Shown here: piece after piece, positions 54,032-64,000 of the stretch
How the letters are laid out: every line of letters begins with the position of its first letter
Numbering within the stretch: the first letter of the stretch is position 1
NCBI GenBank assembly: GCA_030490835.1
Contig: CM059977.1
Coordinates: forward strand, 12,619,399 to 12,683,398
From: Annona cherimola
Taxonomy: Eukaryota; Streptophyta; Magnoliopsida; Magnoliales; Annonaceae
Reading direction: 5' to 3'
DNA: 64,000 nt
The notes under the pieces: generated by a model
Databases searched by the model: none
Told to the model about the DNA's origin: nothing
The model's input: only the letters and a program-made list of their open reading frames with translations
Translations under genes and position numbers: made by a program

Positions 54032-57000
54032 CAGGCAAGATAATTAAGCAACGGAAATCAAATCCATTTGTTTGGAAACAACTCTATTTAAATAATTAGC
54101 TGCAAATAATTACTTGGCTGGGTTGGTTTGGGTGGGGTTGGCTGGGTAGTAATGCACGGGAGTGCAACTCGGGTACGTAACCGTAGGTCGAGTCGTCTCC
54201 ACATATTTGGCTAGGCAAAAAAATGTTAGAAAAAAATTTCAGAAAATATTTTGAAAAAATGAGTAATGGTGTACTGTAACAGGGGCGATGATTAGAATAA
54301 ATAAAATAAATAAGATTGTTATATGCAAACATATGGAAATAATAATATAAAGAATAGGATAATCAAACGGTTAAATAATGCACCTAGGTGTACTTCACTT
54401 ATTTTTTATATTTTTTTTACACAATTGTTAATCTAAGTATATTTAACATGTGTATTAACTTTTACTAGTTTTGAAAATTTTAAAATATTTTTTTTGAATT
54501 TTTAAAAACTAGTGATATTTTTAATAATTTAAATACATACGTTAAATCCACTTAAATCGACAATATCATACAAAAAAATTTATTAAAAAAAATAAGTGAA
54601 GTACAACCCGATTGCATTAAGGGTGTGTTTGGTTGGGGGTAAAACTTTTGATGAAAAGTTTTTGAGATAGAAGTTGTCACATTGATAGAAAACGATGTGA
54701 TATAATAAGAATAATGATGAGAAGTAAAGAGAATAAAGTTAAAATAGATAGGTTAGTTGTATAGATAGTTGTGTAAAAATGATTGAAAAGTAGGGTAGTT
54801 TGTATAGGAAAATGTAAAAAAATAATTAAAAAATAAAGTAGTTAAGGAGAGTGAAAAGTTTTAGATTGAAAAGTTTTGGTTGACATGGTTATAACTCAAA
54901 CAAACGCACCCTGCTAAATGCATCCATGCACTGAACCGGTTCTGAGAAGGGACCCGGCCATAGATGTCGACTTCTTACATTAAGCCGTCCGGCCGTCCCT
55001 TCGTATCTTAATGCCATTTACAGGGCGCGTGCTGAACAGATGATATCAAATGGCTGAGACTAGATACACGTGCGCAGATTGATATCGAAAATTACCGTGA
55101 TCGCCATTAGAGCAAGAAGTACGCACGCATGTCAAATCCGTCATTTTCTTTGCTAACAACTGATTTTTTTAATTTCAGTGCTGCATTAAAGTTTTAACAA
55201 GTTGACTCGCTCAAGATCGGCGCTGTAGAGGAGCCAAGCCAGCTTCCCTTCTTTGACCTTGGTATCAAGGGTGTGTTTGATAAATTGCAAAAATGGTTAG
55301 GTTTAAACTTTTTAATCTAAAATTTCTTATTATTTATAATTATTTTATTTTTTAATTATTTTTTTCATATTTTCTTATACAACAATCCTACTTTTCAATC
55401 ATTTCTGTACAACTACCAATAAAACTAATCTATCTATTTTAATTTTATTCTCTTTACTTCTCGTTATTATCTCTGTTACATCACATCATTTTCTACTAAT
55501 TTAATAACTTTTACACACAAAATTTTTTATTAAAAGTTTTACTTATCCCCAAACACCCCCTAAGATAGAAAAGAAGGACTCCGATCATCTGAAATTCTTG
55601 GCTCAACCCAGATTAAAAGTTCTACACATTATAGGAGCCCTGGAGACATGAGGCTACTATAGCATGCTATAAGCGAAAGAGAATTTTATTGGTTGTATTT
55701 TCAGTTTAAGGTAAGATGTGATGTACATGTAAGAATTAAATATTTAGATCTCATTTGAAAATTATTTCTTTTTTTCATAACTAAATTAATGTACAGATCT
55801 AATTTTCCTAATCATCCTTTTTATTTTCAAAAAAATTATTAGGTTGACATCATCTCTTATTCTATAGACATTAATATACATATGCTTTTAAAGATATCTG
55901 TAATGCACTTAATTTTTGTCGATCAAATATTTTCCACGGAAATGCAATGTCCTTTGGGTGAACCTTGTGTATAAAATACAAGCACTAGTAGTATGTTTTA
56001 AACGATACAAAGCTTCTTGAAAATTAAATTTGTATTATTATTTTAAAGATAGTTTTTTTAATTTTCAACACAAATTTATTTATGTATAATACACATGATT
56101 ACATTTTCATCCCGAATACGAATTCAATTTAAAAATATTGTATAATTTGAAATAAGCCCTAACTTAATCAATATTACGGTAGGCCGACATTCAAAGCACA
56201 CGATGCATCCTCAATATGAGGGCACATCTAAAGGCATGAGGGGCGGTGCCCATGATCTGTCTGAGACAATACTACCATCATTGCACGTCTTTCCATCCGA
56301 CAATTTCATCTGAATGAGATGAGATTTCGACGTTGATTTGTAACATACAGGTAAAAATGAAACCAACAGCAACAACCGGACAGATCGAATCAATAAATGC
56401 CTGGGTATCTGCTGTCAGAAAAAAAAATGCCCTGGTTTCGGCAGCTACCATGTTTACATTAATGTGGACTATTATTTTAAATTCTCTTAAAATCCGTATT
56501 TGAGAAATATGTCCATGGTGTGGACCGCTAAACCACTCGGCCCACACGATGGAACTCAAAATAGCAAATGTTTGCTCTTTAGATATGTTCATAACTCTCA
56601 TCGAATTCATGGGAAATAAAAGACAAAAAGTAAAATAGGAAGGTAGCAGCAGCAGCCAAATTGCCGATGCTTCCTCACTGTCCGTAAGGACCATAACTGC
56701 TCTGCAAGTGGAATTTGTGGAGGCAGACATATTGATATTGTATGTCTCTCGGATTGATGATGGTGGACCGCGGGCCATCCCCAGTGGGGCGCACATATTA
56801 AAAATGAAAGGCCAGGCAAGGCATGGGCAGCAGGGATGAGTGCGGTCGAGAACCGGGTATGTCCGGGTCCACGGATAGCTAGACCATTGGTCTCATCCCA
56901 TCCGACGTCCAAGATATGCAAAGGAATGGCTGCGATTTTCTGACGATGAGATATATGCAATTCATTAAAAGCGACTAAAATTCTGCTGCTATTATGATAT

Positions 57001-60000
57001 TTTGTTGTAATGATCGGCTATGAATGTGTCGTCACCGTGAATTGAATGCGGTGGGTGATGTTATACATCAATGCACAGGCATGGACGCGAACGCTGAGGT
57101 CCAGGTGGTGAAATTTTTCTTTCGTGTTTTTTTTTTTTTTTTTAAAGTCCGATTTTCCGTTTTAAAAAGTAGTTTGTTAGACATAAGTTAATAGAGCAAT
57201 ATTCCAATTGGAGTGATTTGACAAAACCAACTTCAACCATTATGTTTAAAACAACAAGTAAATTTTAAAAAATTGCAAATTCCGGAATCGAACGCGTTAA
57301 TGGAGAATAATTAATAATGTCCAACAATATTGTAAAAAGAGAGAGATAATAATCTAAGAAGGACCTCCTCATGAAGAAATCGAAATAAATAAATAAATGA
57401 GGTGGTCAAGATAATAAATAAATGAGGAAAGGATATATCATATGTAGATTGGAATATATCATGGAATTCTCAAAAAATTCGGTAGCTGAGGATGAGCTAG
57501 TAGGCTAGCTGCAGACTTATCAAATTAATGGTTGGAGAAGCAGCAGCCAACCAAATCATGTGTCCCACGTGCACAAGTCATGTCTAAAAGCAACGTTACA
57601 CCTATATTTGTAAACAGCTAGCCAGCTAATTAAAGCCGTGAGCTGATCAGATTGATGAAACAGTGGCCCGGGACGGATGCGGGCCCACCACTTTTTTTCA
57701 GGCGTCAGGCCTTTTTGGGAGCCGGGTGTTGCTGTCTCGTCAAGCAATAACAAGATATCATGATGACTTAGATCCATCAGTACAATCCATCTTAAAAAGA
57801 TTTCATCCTCTTATCCAAAAAAAAATAAGATCTCATCCTTTTCAGAATTTCGTGAGGATCATGGAATAAGGTAAGGATTAGAAACTAAAATATAATGAGT
57901 AAGGGTGTGTTTGTTTAGGGCAAAAAAGTGCCAACTAAAACTTTTCACTCTCCATAATTACTCTATTTTTTAATTATTTTTTCACATTTTTCTATACAAA
58001 CTACCCTATTTTTCAATCATTTCTACACATCTACCCATACAACTAACCTATCTATTTTAACTTTATTCTCTTTACTCCTCATCATTACTCCTATTATATC
58101 ACATCATTTTCCATTGATTTGACAACTTCTACTCAAAAAATTTTTCATCAAAAGTTTTACCTCCAACCAAACACACCCTAAAAGTTTTGGAGAGTAAAAG
58201 TTGTCAAATGATGTGATATTATAAGAGTAATGATGAGTAGTAAAGAGGATAAAGTTAAAATAGATAGGTTAGTTGTGTGGATAATTGTGTAGAAATGATT
58301 GAAAAGTAGGGTAATTGTATAGAAAAATATGAAAAAATGATTAAAAAATATGATAGTCGTAGAGAGTGAAAAGTTTTAGATTGAAAAGTTTTAACTTGAC
58401 ATTTTTTGTCAATTGCCAAACACACCTTTATTAATTGATTAATCAATGGAAACTGCACCCCTCTCACATCCTCGTCTCACCCGAGGAATGCATGTTAACA
58501 AACGCAACTATAGTTTTTTATGACTTTTCTGCCTTTGTTGCTCATTCTCACATAAATTATTTCACATTTTAATTATCTACCCATCTTTTTTTCTCGCTTT
58601 ACTTCAATATTTCAATCATTTTTTCCATTTTTTCCAAATTTATCTAGATCATATTATATTATTCACATAATTTTAAAAATATTTTCTTTTTAATTTCCCA
58701 AACTATCCTAAAATTCACTTTACCAAACAGCACCTTAAACGCATGGGGCCATGTTATCTTTTTTCATTTTCTTCAAATTGTGCATTCATTTTAGATCCCA
58801 CTTCATACCAAGTTCGTTATTTTTCAATATATTATATTTTATGAAAATAAAAAGAGGAAAACATGCACATACCATTTTTTAATTATCAAAAGTTTAAAAT
58901 AATAAATTAAGAGGATGTCAGTTAAAAACTAAATTTTTTCACTCTCCACAAATACCTTATTTTCTAATTATTTATTTACATTTTCTTATACAACTATCCT
59001 ACTTTTCAATTATTTCTATACAACTAATCTATTTATTTAACTTTATTTTCTTTACTTCTCATCTTTATTTTTGTAATATTTTTTTTTTTTTACATTTCAA
59101 GTTTAGTATCAAACATCCAGTGGAGGCAATGGTGTTTCGAATCCCCACAGCAGTAGGTAAATTAATCTCGATTTCCCCCTAAAAAAGTGAGGGTTTTATA
59201 AATTCTCCCTTGAGTGGGGGTCTTTACAAAAAAGTCTCTCCGCGGTGTAAAGGTTATAAAGGTCCTTCACGGTGCGATGATTGTGAAGATATTTGACTGT
59301 AATATCAGTTGTTACAAAATATAACTGCAAATAAAAAAGAGTTTAGTTTCTAATACACTTTAATGTAGACCACAATTTGGAAAACAAATTAAAAAAAAAA
59401 GTCATGTCCCATTGAGTTTGTCCATATGAAATAGCGCAGGTGCGTAATATCTCATGTACAGTCGTCCACTCGTCCTCGTGCAAGTTTCGATGCACTAACG
59501 TTGCAAGAGTCAAGACAGGAGATGACAAACTTGTCTTTGTAGCAAAAGAGCTTATCCGGTTGGCGTGGGGCAACGGATACGGAATTCTACTCACTTCAAC
59601 GCTGTAGTTTGGAAGAGGAAATATGTTGAAGTACTAAAATTAACGCAACTATCCTAATCTTCAACCACGTCCAACAACAACGACAAAATCATAATCCAAT
59701 TTATGATATACGTATCTGGTACGGATGTCCGATTTAAACTATTTTTGCCATCCATTCTATGGACACCATATTAATGGCTGGTAAAAACCATATAGTGGTT
59801 GACATTTTTAAGATTGGATCATATAAAAATTTTATTTTTTAAGAACATTTTTCTTCTTTACAATACATAACAACTTACTTTTCTTGTTTCTTATACAATT
59901 TTTCATTCTCAATACATTATTTTAAATTTCATTACACAAAAACACTTACTTTTCTTGTTTCTTATACAATTTTTCGTTCTCAATACATTATTTTAAATTT

Positions 60001-63000
60001 TATGACACAAAAACACTTTTTCATTCAGTATCTTCATCTCATTCCACTATACCAAACAAGCAACCTTGATCAATACCAACTAATTAAATGCCTCATTTAT
60101 CTAAAAGAATGTGAATGGATCTTTCCAATTTCCTTTAGATACATAGCTTGAGGTGATGATCCAACTACCCCATAAAAGGAAAAGCTAACATCAATAGCTT
60201 ATAAGCTTGAAAAATGGTTAAGGTCAATATTAATCAGGGTGTCACACACTTTTTTTTACTGTATTGGATTGTAATAGAGACAACGCTACTGTTGACACAC
60301 AAAATCACGATCAACATTCATGCACCCCATCTTTAGTAGAAAAGATTAATGGAAAATGGTTGCTTATTGACCCATTGTCCATTTTGCCATCATGTAGTTA
60401 TTTAGAGTTGTAGTTATTTCAAGTTAATCCTAGGTAATTTCAGTTAATTACAGCTAATTTGATGAATTCTTGCTAAAGCCTATTAATTCTTATTAATCCA
60501 AGTTAATCTAGGAGAATTCTGGTTAATGGCTGTCAACGGCTACCAACTCTAGATATTTAGAGTTGATTTCATGAAATTTGTGTTAATTCTGTTTAACCTA
60601 GGTTAATTATGAATAGTTTTTATGCAAATATATGATTTCACTTCAAAAGTAATTAACTATGCTATAGTTCCATTTTTAAATCATTAAGAGCCTTGATTTT
60701 GTGGTTGAGCGCACTGGGGCAGTTATGCATCCAGCCAAAAAATGTATTTTTTATTTTTTTATAAACATGTAGGCTTAGTTGTAATTAATCTAAAAATCAA
60801 GTTTTACTATATATGTACAAGTAGGGGTGTTAACGGGTCAGGTTGAATGAGTTGAAGTCTAATCCTAACCCATTTAAAATATCACAGCCCCAATCTGTTT
60901 ATTAATCCATTTAAAAAATCTCAACCCTAACTCATTTAATAAACAAGTTGGCGGGTTGTATAGCGAACGACCTAAAGACCGAGACTTTGCGTATGATAAT
61001 CTTGCAGGAAAAGATGAAGAGATGTTTTTTGCGCAAGAAAAATGGAAATAGGGTAGTAACAGGAAAATGGAATTAAGGCAGTGATGAAAAAATAAAAATA
61101 AAAATAACCAAAGGGTTTTACATTTCTATGTATAACTTTAATGGGTTAAACAGGTTAAATGAGATTACACAGCTTAAATGGGTTAACAAATTATAAAATT
61201 TCAACTCTAATCCATTTATTTAATTAAATGATTGAACAGGTTAGCAGATTATAACTCATTTATTCAAAAATTTTCAATCCAAACTTATTTATAAATAGGT
61301 TAGACTAGCAGATTGATGGGTTAACTATGATTATTAACACCGCTATGTATGGGTCATATTTGCTCAAAAATAGGTATAGTTATTTGTAAATTAGGAAAAA
61401 TATTTAAATCTATTTACATATGTATTAGAATGTAATGTTCTTCCTAAATATACTCACTACATTTGACCCTACTCCGGAATATACACGTAATTTTTTAAAA
61501 TTCCAAATATACTCATCATATTTGCATGTAATCCAAAAATGCTCATTATGTAAGTTAAGGCTAGTAATTAATTTATGAAATTACAAATATGTCCTTCAAA
61601 TTTAGGATGAAATTGGAAAAATCGAATGTCATAACTTATTGATGTCGTAATTGCACATGACTTATAAATTAGAAGAGTCTTGATTTTATTTTGTTTCTAC
61701 GTCATTTTGTTATTTATTATTTTATAACAATGCTATTATTTTGATGGGTATTTATATACATTATGACAACTCATGTTACATTCAAATACATTCATAATTC
61801 TTACACAATTGAAGAAAATTTTCAATAACACCACACACAAGGGGAAAAACTGCAAATACCTCCACCAAGGAAAGGAAATTGAAAAACTCTCACACCACCT
61901 AAACAGGGGAGGAGAGAGTCCAACTCAGAGCTAGCCAACAATGGGCCAACATGAGTTACCACTAGGGTACACCCATGGTAGCATAACAAGAGTATTTTTT
62001 TTAAAAAAAAATTTAACTAATGGTTTTTTACAAAATGAGTATTTTTGGATTAAATATAAATATAATGGGTATATTTGAAAATTTGTAAACGCTATAGGTA
62101 TATTTGAAAATAGGACTAAACATAGCAGAAGTATATTTAGAGAAAGTTCTAAAATATAATAATACTCTATAGAATCATTTACCTATATAGTAGTAATATT
62201 TTATATAGTTTAGATGTTAAAAATACTATTTTAAAAATGATAATTATGATTAAATTATTTTACTATATTGATTTTACATCTTTATAGATGAATCCCGTAT
62301 ATAGTGATACTAGACAAATGAAAAAGTTTTTATGATAATAAAAATGGTGTTAAATACAATAAATGACGTAGATTTTTCATCAACTATTAAAATATTAAAA
62401 ATGAAGAAAATTACGTAGAACAAGGGTAGATATTCCTTAATTGATTTAATGCTTCTTTGGCCAAAAACATGTAAGTGTTATAAAGGATATCATATAGTTT
62501 GAACGGAGTAGACCATCGATACGGAATAATAAAATATAATCGTACTCATATTCGCCGTATATTCTACTAACGATGTGAAAAAGGGACAGTGCCCTTAGTT
62601 CTATTTTTTAACGGAAAATAACAGTCCCCCATCGGAATCGGACCCGGGAAAGTCTATGGAGTTGCATGTCAACTAACTAGCTATATACAGCTTTCTGCAC
62701 ATGAATTGATTCTCTAGCTTTGAGACAGTCATGATCCTTAATTCTCCTGCATGCTTTCCAAGAACTTCCCACTATCCCATTAATTATTTTCTATGGATTT
62801 TGCTAGTTAAGGCCTCGAATCCCGGGGCCAACGATGTATTTTAGACTTGATTATCTCATTTTGTTGCTCTTGGTGATTGCGATATATTTTCTCTTTCTTA
62901 CTTATATGCACATATATTTTAATATCTGGCCCACTTCTAGGTCAAACTTCCAAGCCTACCTCTTACGTATTCATTCATGTCACTCGTCTTTTGTGAAAGT

Positions 63001-64000
63001 AAAATAAGGTGATTTAGGGTATGTCTAAAAGTGATAAAATTTGTAGTGTAAAAGTTTTTGAACTGATAAAAAATGATGTGATATAATATAGATAATAATG
63101 AAGAGTAAAGAGAATAAAGTTAAAAAGATACGTTAGTTATATAAAAAAAAATTGAAAAATAAGATAGTTACATTGGAAGATGTGAAGAAATGATTAAAAA
63201 TGGAATAATGGTAGAGAGTCAAAAGTTTTTTTTATTGATATTGTACATCCTAAAATATGATATTAAAATCAAGTTTATTCACTCAGGAGATAACAAACTC
63301 TTATCTATTTATTAAAGGAGATCAGCTGCTCCTACCTGTTTTTAAATTTAAAGGAGAACAAATGCACTCATCTAAAATTCAGGTCGAAATCCCCCATATG
63401 GAATTTGAACCCATGACACAGCGCTACCACATCCTTGTCGCTTCACACCGTGACCAACCAAGCAATACTCGATTGATAGAGATTAAAAGTTCCAATTTGA
63501 AAAGTTTTAAAATTTTCCAAACATGCCCTTAATTAATTTCTAGTGGAAACTGTGCGTACAGAAAAATTAATGGAACTTATTATCATCTAGAGCATTTTGA
63601 GGGCTTTTACATGTTAGAGAAGTGTCACCCCTCAAATTACCGCGTGGATAACATTAGTGTGGGTAAAGTTGTAGAGGACGAGACTTTTAGGGTTTGAAGT
63701 TGGATAACTGTAATTGTCTCGTTTATCTTTCCCCTGAAATTATCCTCTCTCAGTTGCTTTGGGTTACACAATTTAAAAAAAAAAAAAAAAAGTTTTAGAG
63801 AAGTGATAATTAGCGTAGCTGACTTAATTACCCTCTCCAATTTCATAACTCGATCAATACCAGATCGACTTCATGCACGATCTAATCCAATATTATTAAA
63901 ACTGGACCCGAGGTTGAACTCATTTAGTATTCAGCTAATTTATGGTCCAACCAGTTCAACCGCAGGGTTAAATTGAAAGGACTGATTTGATGTAGTTTTT

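Overview
The window is nuclear DNA from a flowering plant, most likely a monocot outside the grasses. The genes have GT-AG introns and plant-specific families, and they sit in AT-rich intergenic DNA full of small transposons. The cytosolic aldolase starts MSAYCGKY, as I recall for the rice enzyme, but the species cannot be named from sequence alone.

Five protein genes can be supported. (1) At 1-4486 (+) is the 3' part of a GPI1/PIG-Q gene, a membrane subunit of the enzyme that starts GPI-anchor synthesis; nine exons join in frame. (2) At 5448-7151 (+) is a complete four-exon DUF455 gene encoding a ferritin-like, probably di-iron protein of 334 residues. (3) At 23863-28054 (+) is a two-exon GT-2 type trihelix transcription factor of the PETAL LOSS kind, 553 residues. 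(4) At 43166-46060 (-) is a two-exon cytosolic class I fructose-bisphosphate aldolase, 358 residues, with its catalytic residues intact. (5) At 52905-53783 (-) is a single-exon DUF868 protein, 292 residues. The genes are unrelated housekeeping or developmental genes, with no operon or cluster logic. Genes 3, 4 and 5 each have a CT-rich tract (CT on the coding strand) in the leader or just upstream.

The rest, more than 80% of the window, is AT-rich non-coding DNA. Its main contents are: (a) at least 15 copies of one Tourist-like (PIF/Harbinger type) MITE of about 280-370 bp, with GGGTGTGTTTG ends and TAA/TTA target duplications, concentrated at 32.7-34.8, 37.6-39.6, 54.6-55.6 and 57.9-59.4 kb; (b) about ten tRNA-derived SINEs sharing a 3' tail, plus one degenerate Au SINE; (c) several fold-back or hAT-like elements; (d) minisatellites and tandem duplications; (e) several poly(A)-ended insertions flanked by 11-17 bp direct repeats, some hardly more than a poly(A) tail. 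Nested insertions (SINE in MITE, SINE in TIR element in fold-back element) give a relative chronology.

I found no CRISPR array, intact tRNA or rRNA gene, LTR-retrotransposon protein, viral gene or gene cluster. The most unusual features are the poly(A) micro-insertions with target-site duplications, the repeated insertion of SINEs into the same MITE family, and a decayed copy of an exon inside an intron of the GPI1 gene.
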